The position numbers and the translations under genes were made by a program. The notes beneath the pieces are model-generated. The model was not told the origin of the DNA and did no database searches. It worked only from the letters and a program-made list of their open reading frames with translations. Below are positions 13,331-37,841 of a DNA stretch of 64,000 bases, piece after piece; within the stretch, counting starts at the first letter, position 1, and the number at the start of each line of letters is the position of its first letter. This DNA comes from Larus michahellis (Eukaryota > Chordata > Aves > Charadriiformes > Laridae): positions 54,332,239-54,396,238 of the forward strand of contig NC_133903.1 of assembly GCF_964199755.1 (NCBI RefSeq), given 5' to 3'.

Positions 13331-13850
13331 TGCTCGGGACGCTTGCGTGCGGCGCTGCTCCCAGAGTGCAAACTCAGCAGGAATCGGCCGGGGACGGGGA
13401 TGGCGGGAGCGGAACGTCGCGCCCGGGAGCTCCCGCGGCACGACGGCGGGGACCCACGGCCCAATGCCAGGCGCCGGCTGGGGGCTGTGTGTGCGCCGGG
13501 ACCCCGCCGTCCCCGTGTCCTCTCACCACAGGTCGGGGAGCGAAACCCTGCGCGAGGGCCCGCGCTGCTCCGCAGAGCCTTCGTTAGTGCTCGCCTCGGG
13601 GGACGGGGAGGATTCGTGCGCCCGAGATGATGTTTTGCAGCACGGTCCTGCCAAAAATCACTTCTCAGCAGGGACGTTGTTTGCTCCAAGCGGCGTTTGG
13701 GCTGGAAGAAGCCCCCGTTAGTGGTGAACCCCTCGGTGGCGCTGCCAGCGGTCCCTGCCCCGGTTTCTCTGCGGGGTTTCTACTTGAGGATGTGCTGGCC
13801 GGCTCTCTGCGGCGGCTCCGTGGAAAGCAGCTTCAGCCCGTCAGCGCGGG
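13331..13850. promoter_or_regulatory. Orphan CpG-rich block
   Basis: Rich in C, G and CpG dinucleotides, with blocks such as gcgcccgggagctcccgcgg, unlike the flanking DNA. It is far from any gene start seen here: KANK4 and PATJ both end toward it. It could be an unannotated promoter or simply GC-rich sequence. Open frames on both strands are expected from base composition and are not called genes. Confidence 0.35.
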
Positions 13851-13985
13851 TGGGATTGTGCCCGTCGGAGACAGGTTTCATTCTAACTTGGGTGTTTTAC
13901 TGCTCCTGGCAGAGGGGCGGGAATCAGCGAGCAGCCCCTGGTGCTCACAAAAGCCAGTTAACCTGCTGCGTTGGGAGTGTAGCCA

Positions 13986-14236
13986 TAGGACAAGGGGTAG
14001 ACTGGAAGAGCGGAGATTGAGATGAGATGTGAGGCAGAAATTGTTGGCTGTGAGGGCGGTGAGCCCCTGGCCCAGGTTGCCCAGAGAAGCTGTGGCTGCC
14101 CCATCCCTGGAGGGGTTCAAGGCCAGGTTGGACGGGGCTTGGAGCAACCTGGGCTGGTGGGAGGTGTCCCTGCCCAGGGCAGGGGGTGCCACTGGGTGGC
14201 CTTTAAGGTCCCTTCCAACCCAAACCATGCTGTGAT
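13986..14236 (+). mobile_element. CR1 retroposon, 5'-truncated 3' fragment
   Basis: Carries the typical CR1 tail in sense orientation: an end-of-ORF2 remnant (gcccaggttgcccagagaag), then ggcctttaaggtcccttccaaccc and a degenerate terminal repeat (ccatgctgtgatt). CR1 is the dominant LINE of birds; this is an old, broken copy. Confidence 0.9.
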
Positions 14237-16705
14237 TGGGGGAAGCAGGTAAAACTGGAAAAATTATTATTATGTGGGCAAACGTTTTCTATTAATGCTG
14301 GTTCAAACTGGGGAGTGGGGTAGCAAACGGGGACGGTTGCTGTCTGTGTCGGTGTTACTCTGTGCAGGGTGAAGCTGAGCTGCTGCTGGCCGCCTGGTGT
14401 TTTCCCGGGTCTTTGGGGGACGGCTGGGTCTCCGTGGCGTGTTGGCAGCTGGTCCTCATCTCCTCCCCGGCTGGAGCCCACACCGCCAGTTTTGAAATCC
14501 TCTCTTACCTCGCAGTCCCGCAGCCGAGAGCCTTTGCTTCATTTTTCCTACTACTTTTGTGTTTCTCAAGATGGGACTATAAACTCTTCCAGGGAAATAT
14601 CTGCCCTCAGAAACATCATATTCCCTGTGAGTATTTTCAAATATTAAGAAGTCGTGTCGTACTTTTGTTACTCTTCTCTTCATCCCACCTCGCAGTGTAT
14701 GCGGGAGGCAGCGTGTTCCCGAGCCCCTTGCACAGGGCTGCCATCAGCTGATGGACGTCACCAGCACTGGACCGGGGGCTGTCACCAGGGCAGGGACCTG
14801 GAGCATCCCGACGGAGCGGCCGCAGCCAGCAGCCGGGGAAAGCTGCGCAGGCCCCAGCCCCAGCGGCTGCGCCAACTCCGGGCACCGCGCACCCACGGCT
14901 TTTTCTGCTGAAATGGCACTAGATGGAGCAATTGACAAAAATATTGTATTTCTGCTGCCTTCAGCCCGGGGCCTGGTGGCCCTGCCGGAGGGGCTGCCCC
15001 AAAGGATGCCCTGAGGATGCTCCATCCTCTCAGCCCAGACCGGGAAAGCCAAATTCCCAAAGCTCTGAGCCGGCTTTTTCCCCTGCAAATAGGTGGGTGC
15101 TGGGAAAAGGGGACACCCGGGTCCTATGACGAGAGGGAGATTTCTAGGAAATGCAATGATGGCCCCGTGATAAATGCCCTGGTGACCGTGGGGCTGAGCG
15201 GTGTCCCCACACCGAGCCGTGGGGAGGGGATGGGGCGCCAAGGGGTGAACTCAGCCCAGCGGACCCCAAAGCAGAGCCGCTGTTGCTGCCCCTGCGGCAG
15301 CTCATTCCCCTGCAGAAAATAAATCTGCCTTTGCCGCCAAGACACTCGTCTCTTCCAAGAATATTAAATTCCACTGATAGTCACTGAGCTGCCACCATCC
15401 GAGCTGCTGATGGGGCAGTTTCTGGGTGACAAAGTGAGAGGTGCTGATTTTCTCGGCCGCCCACGGGGGGCGAGGCTGGGGAGAGGAAAGAGAAAGCAGA
15501 ATTAATTATGTCTCACACATTATACTTTCACTCGGACCTGAAAAAGGCGCTGCTCGTTGTTTCTGCCTCTCCCCATTGCTAAGCCTCAAGAGTCTGGTCC
15601 CGGCGCCCAGTTGTCACCCGTCGGGGAGGAGGCAGGGGCTGCCCGCGCGTGTCAAAGGAGCCGAGCCAAGGCACGTCGCCGCCACCTGGGAACAGCCCGT
15701 TAATTTAATTAACCGCGGAGGTTGTGCTCAGCAGTTCCACGGGGCTCTGCGTGCACATCGGGCTCGGGGTGCCCCGCTCTCTCCTGGTGCTTTGAGCGCG
15801 GCCGCGGCCCCGTTGCGGAAGCCAATGGACGTTTCTTGCCCTGCTCTCCCCGTTCCCGGCCCCACTGGGGGAAGCAGCGTCCCCCCCGGCGCCACGGGCT
15901 GAGGATATTTACAGCGCAAGAAATGAGTTAACCTTTCACAAAAGCGACCTGACACATTTAAAGGACGACGTTAGCAAATTACTGCAATTATTTCATCCCC
16001 TTTCCTGCACTATATGGTGGCCTCAGGCCGATGCCGAGGAACCATCTCCCCCGCTCCCTGCAGCAGGGACGGACCCCACTTTGCTGTTATTTTCCCCGTC
16101 CGGGGACACGCCGCCCCTCACACGAGCCCCATGGTGGTTCCACCACCCCACACGGCGGGCGCCGAGCACAAGGCAGCCTTTTGTCCGGGCCCGACGGATC
16201 ACAGGGACCGCGCGTTTCGCCACGGACCGGCCGCGTTCATTCCTCGCATATCTCACAGCTGATGTCAGGATGGTGCGGGGGCGGCCGCGGGGGCCCTCCT
16301 GCTCCAGCGGGGGTGGGAGGCACAGCTTGGCTGTGTCTCCATGTGTTCCCCCCCACTAAAATTTCTGGATATTGCCTTCCAGTGCCGGTGCCCCCAGGGA
16401 GGCATCGCTCCGCGCCTTGGCAGCTCACAAGCAGGGGGAGGAACAACTTGGGCTCATCTGGTTTTCAGCAAGGAGGGGGGAAGCCGCCGGCTGTTCCCTT
16501 TGTGTGTTGTATCTGGCGTGGGCACCGACACCAAACCCGGTGCGGAAGGCGGCTGGCCGGGGTGGGAGGCTCTCGGGTGGCTCTGGCCGGATCCAGGGCA
16601 CAGCTGGGGGCAAAGTGGTGCCGTGTGTGCGGCCGGTTGCTTCAAAATCGGCTTTTGCCGTGGAGCTGGAGCCTGCCGGTTGCGGATGAGGTCTCCAGGC
16701 ACTGG
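14237..16705. other. Intergenic DNA, no feature recognised
   Basis: GC-rich single-copy sequence between two CR1 fragments. Many open frames overlap on both strands, but none has family similarity or paired splice sites. Confidence 0.55.
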
Positions 16706-16860
16706 GCATGGAATCATAAAATGGTTTGAGTTGGAAGGGGCCTTTAAAGGCCATCTAGTCCAACGTCCCTGCAATGAGCAGCGACACCTTCAACTAGATC
16801 AGGTTGCTCAGAGCCCCGTCCGACCTGGCCTGGAGTGTTTCCAGACATCCAGCATCCCCT
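16706..16860 (-). mobile_element. CR1 retroposon 3' fragment, minus strand
   Basis: Begins with the reverse complement of a CR1 tail (ggaatcataaaatggtttga, then ggccatctagtccaac) and fades after about 150 bases near ttccagacatcc. It is strongly 5'-truncated. Confidence 0.88.
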
Positions 16861-18479
16861 TCTCCCCAGGATGCACCTTGGGTGGAGTTGGCTGTTGTTC
16901 CTTTGGCACCTCCCCTTTGGCACCACCGTCCCCTCTTCCCCAGCCCCGTTCGGTGTCCACCATGGTGCTCAGGCAATGCCGGCATCCCTGGGGACATCCA
17001 ATGGGCTCACATGCATGTGGGTCAGGGGACAATGTCTGGGTGACAGGGGGCTTTCGCTGGTGGTTCTCAGTAAATTAGGGAGGAAAACCAGAGAATCGCT
17101 GGAAGTCATCCCTTTTTCAGCCCCGGTACGAGCACTGAGGGCTACGCAGAGCAACGTGGTTCCCCATGACCATGGAGGTGCTTCGGATGCGACGGTCGAA
17201 GTCCCTGCTCCCCTCCTTGCAGGAAAAGAAAGGGGCACACTCGAAATGGCCATAAGCAGAGTGGAAAAAATCACGTTCGGCTGAGTTTCTCGTCATTCTT
17301 TCCCTTCATAGCTAATCAGCTCCTAGATGGGATCCCATAAAGATCATCAGATTAATTTCTTTCCTTGCTGTGACTTAATTGTCTCCATTTGTATTGTACA
17401 GCGCTCACACTGGGGATGTATTTTTGCTCGCCTATATTTAGTTTGATCTCTACCGTGATATCAAAATACATAAATTAAGGCTGGCTCTCGGCACTGAGAT
17501 CCCACAGACGGTTTCCTATGGGTTTTGTGCCACCCTGTACTTGGTCAGCGTGACGCCGGGCACTCGGAGATGCCGAGGGCAGCGTCGAACCCTCCTGGGT
17601 CCTTTGGGGTCCATATGGGCAGAGGAGCTGCTCGGGGGGTGGGGATGGGGGTCACCCTGTGAGAGCTGCTCTTCCTTGGGGAGATGGTTTGAGGGGAAAA
17701 GAGGAAACACGAGACAAAGGAATGAAAATAAACATTCTGCGGATGTAGTTAACCAGCCCGGGCTGCAGGGACGGGGACGTCAGGGAAAGGGGGGGTGCGG
17801 AGGGGAGGCAGCAACGTCTGCGCTTCCTCCTTGCAGCGCTGCTGCACGCCCCCCAAAATAACGTGCCCCGTCCCCAAATCGCAGGATGGTGGGCTCGACA
17901 TCCCGAGGGATCCCGCGGGCAGGAGGAGGCAGGCGCCTCCCAAAGCCACCCCGTGCCGCAGCAGCCAGCCATCTCCCATGTTTATTATGTTGAAACCAGA
18001 AAGTTCCCCTCCCTCTGGGAAGCAGCGAGAGGCAGAGTGAAATTCCTCCCCGCAAGCGCCGCTCCAGAGCCGGCGGGGAAAAAAAATAAACCTCAGTGAA
18101 AATTGTCACAAAATGGTATTATGGCTGGTTTTGTTTGCAGCCGGGGCCTGGCGGCAATGCGATGGGTGCTCACGCTGGCTCCGGGTGCTGCGTGTTCAGG
18201 ACCCAGGGATGCAAATTGGGGGAATTTCTGCACAGAAAAAAAAAAAAAACAAAAAACAAAACCAAACCAAACACCTCACCCTGTCTGTGCGGTGATCCGG
18301 GATCTGGGACCTCAGAAACGGCTGATTTAATGACATGCACGTACATGCGGTCACCACGGGCTGTCCTTCCCTGCCTGTCTGTCCGTCTGTCTGTCCGTCA
18401 GAGCATCCCTGCTGCCAGGAGAGCACCGCGGCCATGGGAACAGGCACGGGAGCAAACGCCAGTCAAGGTTTCACTCCAG
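16861..18479. other. Intergenic DNA with a short simple repeat
   Basis: No gene is supported. A CTGT/CCGT tetranucleotide tract lies at 18371-18399. The segment 17280-17500 is AT-rich and single-copy. Confidence 0.55.
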
Positions 18480-20549
18480 TTTATTTATACAGAAAGGAGG
18501 TAACTCCATTTTGGGACAGGGTTTAAAAAACAAAAAAAACAAAAAAACAACAAAAAAACCCCAACAAACAAACAAACAAAAAAAAAGGCAGCTAGACATT
18601 TCAGACATTTGAGATGGTGAGGGCTTCCAAATAATAACATGAAGAAAGGAAAGAAACCGGAGGCAGGCAGCAGATTTCAGTGGAAAACAGGAGGCGGGGG
18701 CTGCCCTCCCCTTCCTGCAGGGCAGCAAGTGGTCCCGAGCCGAGGACAGGGGCTCCCGGAAAGGGCTTTGCCACGTATTGCAAGTACAAAGGAAGGGGAA
18801 AAGGCAGGTCAAGTGACACCATCATGGTGGGAACTGACATACAAGCAACCAAAGTAGCCCAGGATTAACTTCTGCTTAGTAACAAACACACAACAGCAAT
18901 TAGTTAACAAGGGAGATTTGCTTTTAGTGATGGCAAGTAGCTCTGCGTTTACGATGTTACCGCAGAATCACAGAATCTTCATGGTTGGAAAGGACCCTTA
19001 AGATCATCGAGTCCAACCAAACAACCTACAATCTCTGCCCTCTGCCACCAGAGCATGCCCTGAAGTGCCACATCTAGACGTTTCTTAAACACCTCTAGGG
19101 ATGGTGGCCCAACCCCCTCCCTGGGCAGGCTGTTCCGGGGCCTGACCACTCTTTCAGTAAAGTCAGTCCTCCTAATATCTAACCTAAACCTCCCCTGCCG
19201 CAACCTCAGACCATTTCCTCTGGTCCTGTCATTCTTCACCTGGGAGAAGAGGCCAACACCCACCTCTCTCCACCCTCCTTTCAGGGAGTTGTGGAGGGCA
19301 ATGAGGTCTCCCCTCAGCCTCCTCTTCTCCAAGCTAAACATGCCCAGCTCCCTCAGCCTCTCCTCACATGCCCTGGTCATATATGACCACACATCAGCTC
19401 AACTGGTGATGGCATCCAAGTCCACGAAAGCCTACAGAGATGCAGCACAGCCTCAGGAAATGGCTTCTCTTGGTACACGGCGATTTAACGTCAGCGTAAA
19501 GGTGTTTGGAAAAGCGGGGCCTGTGCCCTCCCTCCCTCTTTGGCAGCAGCAGAGGGATTAAAAAGAAAAAAACTCTGCCCCGTGTAGGACTTGAGCCGAT
19601 GCTGGACCAACCCTGTGGGGGAGGCCCTGGCACCGGCCGACTCCAGCAGCTAAATCATGGCACGGCTTTACCTGGGAGCCGTTTGGGCATCTCGAAGTTG
19701 AGCACGGGGGAAAGCAGAGAGCAGGTACTTGCCCAAAAAGCATCTGGCAGCAAAGTCGCGCCCCGAAACTCTTGGGACAACGTTAGCCCATCCTGGGATG
19801 GGAACTGTTGTGATCTTCTCGTGTCGTGCTCGGGAGAACCCGATGGGCCCCGCTGTGCCTGAGCGGCGTACGCGTGGATGCACGGTGCATGTCAATGGGC
19901 TGAGCTTCCCCGTTAGCTCAAACTTAATTAGAAAAAAATAAGAGCCATATGGTAATTCTGAATAGAGGCAAAACAATGTCTGTGCGTTTGGGTCTGGTAT
20001 ACTCAAATATTTTCCTAGAGCGTTAATTTTTAATTCTTACATCAGACCCACATAAGCAAACACAAATAGGATTTTATACTTTACATAATCCATCCAGCTT
20101 GTGTTTGTTGTTACATATACCGAATAATCGCTGCCTGCCGCTACGTACAAAAGAGCTAATAATAAATATTAGGCCACAAACTTACAAGTTAAATGAGCTA
20201 TAGTTAAGTAGTCAATTAAAAGAACAACCATAATATAAGGTTACAAAAGACTAAGTATTGCTTTTCTAATGTGCTTTTCTCCTTCGTTTCGGCGGCTCAC
20301 CTGCCAAATCTATACGAGGATGAGCGTATAGGAGAGCTCGGAGTCATTGGTGGCAATGTGCGTAGATTAGGGGGGTGTAAGCAGGCTTAATGAGGAGAAT
20401 TAGCCGTGGGGAATGTCTGCAGATAACTGACAGGGTTCATCCCCCCGTATGTACGGAAACCTGTGATATTGGCCCCAGCCGCCCAGAGGGCTGTACAAGA
20501 AGGAGCTGTTTGTTCCCTGCTCCCCGTCCCGGTTCCTCCTCCCCCTCGG
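18480..20549 (-). other. KANK4: Putative KANK4 3' untranslated region
   Basis: This is the DNA downstream of the KANK4 stop on the minus strand. Two poly(A) hexamers read on that strand: ATTAAA at 20029-20034 and AATAAA at 18480-18485. Use of the second would give a 3' UTR of about 2 kb containing an A-rich tract (18527-18590) and a CR1 copy (18963-19385). The extent is inferred only from the hexamers. Confidence 0.35.
18963..19385 (-). mobile_element. CR1 retroposon, about 420 bases, minus strand
   Basis: Starts with agaatcacagaatcttcatg and ggaccct-taagatcatcgag, the reverse complement of a CR1 3' end, and continues back through the C-terminal part of ORF2. The minus-strand reading contains [19 protein letters not shown] and other reverse-transcriptase C-terminal residues. 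It is truncated at its 5' end near 19385. Confidence 0.95.
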
Positions 20550-31520
<10,971 letters not shown>

Positions 31521-32122
31521 GGTGTGGTCTAATCGGGCCGTCAGTTAACCATCCTCTGATGAGCTAGGGCAGATGAGTCACTTCACCCTTGGAACAAAGA
31601 AACAGATACTTTTAATTAAAAAATAATAAAAAAAAAAAGTTGAATCATGCAAACTTAATTTCTCCTTAAAGCCTTACACTTCTCCACAGGCCACCACCCT
31701 CCTATTCCCCAAATTCTGCAGCCCGACTGTGACTGCTAAGCATTTTCAAGCTGCTTAAATCAATAGCTCCTTCTCCAGTGGCAACAACTCCTGCTTCACA
31801 GACACGTCCCAGGTAGCTGGTTCTTACAAAACACCCCCTGCATTACAGATGGTTTCGACTGCAAAAGAGAAAGGAGAGATGTTTAGGATAATTTCTACTG
31901 GGCTTGAGATAGACGGCACAGGGACTCTTCCTTGACTCCTGTAAGCTGGTATATCCAACATCACATCACATCTCTGAAAACAGCAAGGGCTATAAACCAT
32001 ACACAGAAATGACTGGTTTGTCACTTTTTTTTTTTTTTTAAACCATAACAACCAAAGATTCAAAATTTATGTTAAATATTGTTCAAACAAAACCCATTAT
32101 TTGAGAGTACATCCATACCATT

Positions 32123-32757
32123 ATCACAGAATCACAGAATGTCAGGGCTTGGAAGGAACCTCTGGAGATCACCTAGTCCAACCCCCTGCCAGAGCAGGGT
32201 CACCCAGAGCAGGTTGGGCAGGAACGCGTCCAGGTGGGTTTGGAATGTCTCCAGAGACGGAGACTCCACCACCTCTCTGGGCAGCCTGTGCCAGGGCTCT
32301 GCCACCCTCACAGGAAAGAAGTTCCTCCTCATGTTTAGGTGGAACTTCCTATGCTCAAGTTTGTGCCCGTTACCCCTTGTCCTGTCCCCGGGCACCACTG
32401 AAAAGAGCCTGGCCCCATCCTCCTGACACCCACCCTTTAAGTATTGATAAGTGTTGATAAGGTCCCCCCTCAGTCATCTTTTTTCCAGACTGAAGAGACC
32501 CAAGTCCCTCAGCCTTTCTTCATAAGAGAGGTGTTCCAGTCCCCTTATCATCTTGGTAGCCCTTTGCTGTCCCCTCTCCAGCAGTTCCCTGTCCTTGAAC
32601 CGGGGAGCCCAGAACTGGACCCAGCACTCCAGATGCGGCCTCACCAAGGCAGAGCAGAAGGGAGGATGACCTCCCTCCACCTGCTGGCCACACTCTTCTT
32701 GGTGCACCCTGGGATGCCATTGGCCTTCTTGGCCACAAGGGCACATTGCTGGCCTTT
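32123..32757 (-). mobile_element. CR1 retroposon, about 630 bases, minus strand
   Basis: Begins atcacagaatcacagaatgt and continues through the reverse complement of the CR1 ORF2 C-terminus. Minus-strand peptides include [20 protein letters not shown]-like and GLFSLEKR residues. The coding frame is broken. It is 5'-truncated near 32757. Confidence 0.95.
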
Positions 32758-35700
32758 TATATATAAAGACCCTTCACCAAACTGCACTAAAATACAGACA
32801 AATTGCTATCATATCAGGGAAGATCTTCAGGCAGAGATCCAACACAGCCTACATCATGAAACATCCAGCCTGGACTGTATTGCCCTCCAGCTCTTTCCCA
32901 TCATGGGCACATGGGTGAGACCCTCCTAGAGCATGAGAAGAGATTAAGGCTGGGAACAACCCTGAGAAGTCCTGGGTGAAGCTCGTCTCCTCCATGCCCT
33001 TTAGAAAGACACAGGGAGGAGGCTGGCAAGGGTGAAGGAGGTTGAGGCACCTGGACGTCACTGTAGGAGGTGTCCTGACTTGCATGAGAAGGGCAACGTT
33101 GCTCAGAGTGAGAAGGTCTGGTTTTTAATTTCTGTTACAGGGAAAAAGTGAGGGTTTCTTGGAGAGCAGGTTGCTTGTTTAGGATTTTCCTTCAAGTATC
33201 TAATTCGGTTCCTGGACAGAGATGGTCCCACAGCAGCTTATCAGGCAAGGTAACTGGCTATGCCGTACGGATTAGGATATACAGAGGTGCTGCTGTTATT
33301 GTCTTCTAGAAGAACTGGCATGACATGGTTTAACTACAACAAAGACCAATGGGAAAAAGAAGCCAAATCCTGCAGCATTGTTACCATAGGACAGATACTT
33401 TGAAAGATGAAAACCTTTTAAAGAAACAGTTAGTTCTGTCAATCAGGTAGACACATTTATGGTCAATATATAGCCCCGATGGAAAGTTGGGAGGGTCCCA
33501 ACCCAAGGAGAACATCAAAACTCTCAAAAGCGCCTCCAGGGTCGGTATGTTCTTGACGCTCATGTGGCCAGATGGCAACACCGATGCCTGCCCAATGCCA
33601 TGCGAGCTTCTGAAACACCTTGACGAGCAGCCTCCTGACACGCTCTCCAACTAACTGCACTTCTATAAAGGGAAATTTCTTCTGTCTCCTCCTGCCAATA
33701 AACAGCACATGCCAAAACGAACGCTAAACTCTTTCTCAAATGTTTCCTTTTAAATTTTCCAATTACAGTCAATTACGGATCTCAGCTACAGCCTGACCAG
33801 CTATGCTTCACGCTTCTAGGTCATATATTTAGAAGGTGGGGCGGGGGGCAGGGCCAGTGAATAGGATGTTTTTTAATATCTAGATAATTACATCTATTTG
33901 GTTCATTTATGAGCTGGCTGGGTCCCAACTCTGCGGCCCAAATTGATGACATGACTTCTCTCATTTGACCAATCTACTTCAAAATCGCCTCGTAAAAGGA
34001 TGCTGAATGTACCCTACCAGCTTGCTGATGTTCTCCCGGCCCACCCCCAGGCCGGGGCAGCTCGGGCATGGGTCGGATGGCTTTGAGCCAAAACTGCGGC
34101 TCCTTGGACCCCACGGGTGCTGTCCCATGCCTGTCCCTAACAAAAATGAGATAAAAAAATAAAGTGATCTGGCAGAAGCAGCGTACCTGTACACCCAGTG
34201 TCCGGCTCACAACTCAGGGCAGGGCGGTACTTTTAGGTGGGTCTCCATCCTGCTAATACCTGTCACGCTGACCCTCTGTCGGGCTCTATATTTGCTGAGT
34301 TATCCTCTACCGAATAAAATTGAAGAATACTTATTTTCCTCCCCAGGCAGGCGACATCGCCACGCGCGCAGCATTGCTGATTTTTACCTTGAATGAAATT
34401 GCCTGGCTTTTCTCAAGGCAGGAATAAATACGTACGGAAATGGAAATCTAGAAGGCGAATATGTGAGAAGGCAACAGAACAGAGCGAAGAGGTTTTATCC
34501 CCTGGGGGAGCCCATTTGCAGAGACAGCTTACTGTCTTTTTAACTAGCCTGGTCTCAAACACTGGCTCTTTACAGTCACATTTTAACCCCTCTTTTACCC
34601 TGTCCCCCTTGCCAGCCAATGTAAGCGTCCTCTCACTCCCCCATCCACCCCAGCCAGCAGAAAGGACCCCAGAAGATTTAAAGAACAAATTAACTGAACC
34701 ACAAAGACAAATATACATGAATATCATTCTCCGAGAGCATCTTGCTAGGAATTTTAAACTGGAAACATTTAACCCTGTGCCTATAAATAAGACGACAATT
34801 CATCCCTGCTGAGCAGCACGTTAGCACAGTCTCATTAGCTGTAACACAACATTTTTTTGCCTGTCGTGTTCTCCTGCACTGCAGCAACGGCTTTAGCACT
34901 TCGTGGTGGAAGGAAAAACTCTCGTTACAAAAGCACCTTGTCGTGTTACCTTCTCATGCTCCCACCTACAAGCCCATCGGGGAGCAGAAGCGCTTGCCTA
35001 CCTCAAAAGCATCTTCTCCCGTGCCCAGAGCCGGCAGCGAAGGGTTCGGAGCAGCAAACGTGCCTTTTCCAGTTGTTAAAAAGTTGGTCAGCTGAGCAGT
35101 GACCTTGCTCGGAAAGCAAATACAAGTTTAAAACAAGAAGCACCGAAGAGAGACTAATTTTCTAATAAAGCAGCCCATCACTCTCGTATGACCTTTCCGA
35201 GGACAGTTCAAGCCTGCTGTATAAAACGAGCTACTTTCCATAACATAGATAACTTTTCCATAAAACACAAAATGCCAAGTGCTGCTTGGGCTGTCGCCGG
35301 GCTGCCTCCCTTATCAGGAAAGATTACTGAAAAGACAGTCAATTATTAACGATATGGTTCGAATTATACCTGATGCTGCAGGCTGCAGCCGGAGCTCGCC
35401 CTCCGCATGCTGCACCTCCCAGGCTGAGCGCATTAGTTATTCTGCTGAGCGCCTCTCCCAAGGAAACACAAGCGGCTGCCGCGATTAAAAGGCGGCATCT
35501 TTAGTAGAAGCCACAGAAGGTCTCAACGTCCGGAATTAATCCCGACAAAGCCCCGTTCCCATGCGCGGAGCAGAGAGCGAGCCCCTCGCCCCTCTACCCT
35601 TCTCCCCATAGCTCCAGCCCCTCACGCCGCTCCCATCCATCCGCCGTGTCCCCGGGGGATGCTGAACAGGACCGGGGGATGGCGGGAGGTCGCCATGCGT

Positions 35701-37841
35701 ATCTCTCTGTGCCGCGCCGTGCCCTGGCGGCTGCGAGGGCGGACGGGCAGCCGCCGGGCTCTCATGGGTGCCGGGGGGGGGACTCGGCAAATAAACCGCT
35801 CCAGCCTTTTGCAGCAGGGTTATCAATGCAAACTTCAAATTCGAGGCGTGGGGGCAGCTTGCAGAGCAGACACAGCGTGCTTTTGTACGGCTTGGTGACG
35901 GGCAGAGAGCCCGTCCCCAGCCCCCGCGCTGGGGTTGCTGTCGGGTATCCCGGATTACTGCACCCCAAGGCTGGCGACAGGGAAAAAACCCCTCAATCTC
36001 TGCGCTGAACTCATAACAGCTTCGCGTTTGCTAAAAAAGAAGGGTTCAGACCCTGCCCAGCTCCCCGCAGCCCCTCAGCCGGGCTGTGAACCTCTTCCAG
36101 GGACGGGAAAGAAACGCCTGGAAAGCAGAGGCATCCCACTGGGACCTGGGGGCTCTGTCGGGGGCTTTCGCCAGGGACTTGCATCACGGAGCGGCACCGG
36201 CACCTTTCTCATCACTTAACAAGCAGCCAAAGCTCTCCTGTTAGCAGGAAAAAACACATTTCATCACTCTCTGCCTGCAGAACAGAGCTGCTGGCAATTC
36301 CTGCAGCTCACTGCGCTCCTGCAACCACTACATGTAACTTTAACGGATGAAGTTTGAAGAAAAGCAGAAAAGTTTTGCCTTCGCAGGAAGCGAAATAGCC
36401 GGGACATGCACAGCAACAGCGGCACTTTGTCCTTGCTCGCACTCCCCAAGGCACGGATGGGTTAACTTCTTACCCGAGGAATGAAAAATAACCCACCCCC
36501 CCAATTTCAGCAGCCGGTGAAATGCCGCCTTTCCCATTAAATACCGCCTTTCCCACGCGGCTCCAGCATCCCACACCACACAGGGCCCTGTGGATGGCTT
36601 TCTGCTTTCACAAGCAATTACTGAGCTCGGGGTTCAAAACAACCTTAAGAGCACGTTGGCTTATTTTCTGTCGAATTCTTCTGGTTTAGTTACACTTGTG
36701 CATCTTTTCTGAGCGTATTCTGTTGCTTGTGTTCTCTAGACAAAGCAGCACGATAAAAAAAAATACACGTTTCGATATGGCGCTGATTTTGAAGTACGCC
36801 TAAAAGAATTGTTTCATTTTCCCACTGGAAAGACACAGCAGGAAGCTTTTATTTGGAGCATTTCCTTATTGCAATTACACACACAAGACCTACAGCTTTT
36901 CCCAGATGTAATTCCCGTGGGCCTGAAGAAGGTCTTCAAGTCTGTGTCCCCCTAAATAAGCTTTTAATCAGGAACTATGAATGGATGGAGTCTAAACATG
37001 CAAATTAATTAATTATGGGCTGGCAGTTGATGGAGCTATGACTGGCTTCTGATAGCTTCGCCCGACGGGGCCAGGCAGGGTGGGAAATGGGGAAGGGTTT
37101 CACCTGAGCATGGCCCAAGATCGCCCCACCAGCGTGAGGACGGAGGTCATGACCTAAAATTGCTGCTGCTTTACGTTATACACCAGCTGTCAAGGGGGAT
37201 TTTGCTCTGCAGGCTGCTCCCGGAGATGACAGGAAACAGACGGCCACGAAACGGCACAAAAACCATCCCATCAGTCCCTGCCACGGCCACCACTGCCTTC
37301 TTGGATGCTCACAAGGCCGGCGGGCAAAGCGGCTGCTTTCCTTCCTCTCCCCAGGCTGCAGGAGGGCAGGTTTGGGGTTCACCCACCGCCCCCCGCTCCC
37401 CTCCACCACACGGACCTGCACGGACCCAGGGACGGAGCTCACCCCTGGTACCCAAAGGGTTACACCCAAACCTGCTCCATCCAGGCGGTCTGCTCCATTG
37501 CACAACAACCAGCCCAGCTATTATTGCAAGTGGACATACCAGGAATAAATATAGCCTCTCAGGGAATATTTGTTGTACGGATTTTTCAATTCTGTTTTCA
37601 CTGCAAAGGAAGAAAAATAACCCGTTTCCAGTCTGCTGGGGACATCCACACGGGTGGGATCTCCGCTGTGCGGCGGTGGGCTGGGATCGGCTGCCGGCTG
37701 GCAGAGGCACAGGAAGGAGTTTCCTTCCAGGAGGAAAAAGAAAGAAGTTTGAAAACTTTGTGGGATTAAATAACTAACTAACTAACTAAAAGCAGTTTAA
37801 AGTCCTGGTTTGCATTGCAAGAAGTTGTCATGAGGTTTTAT

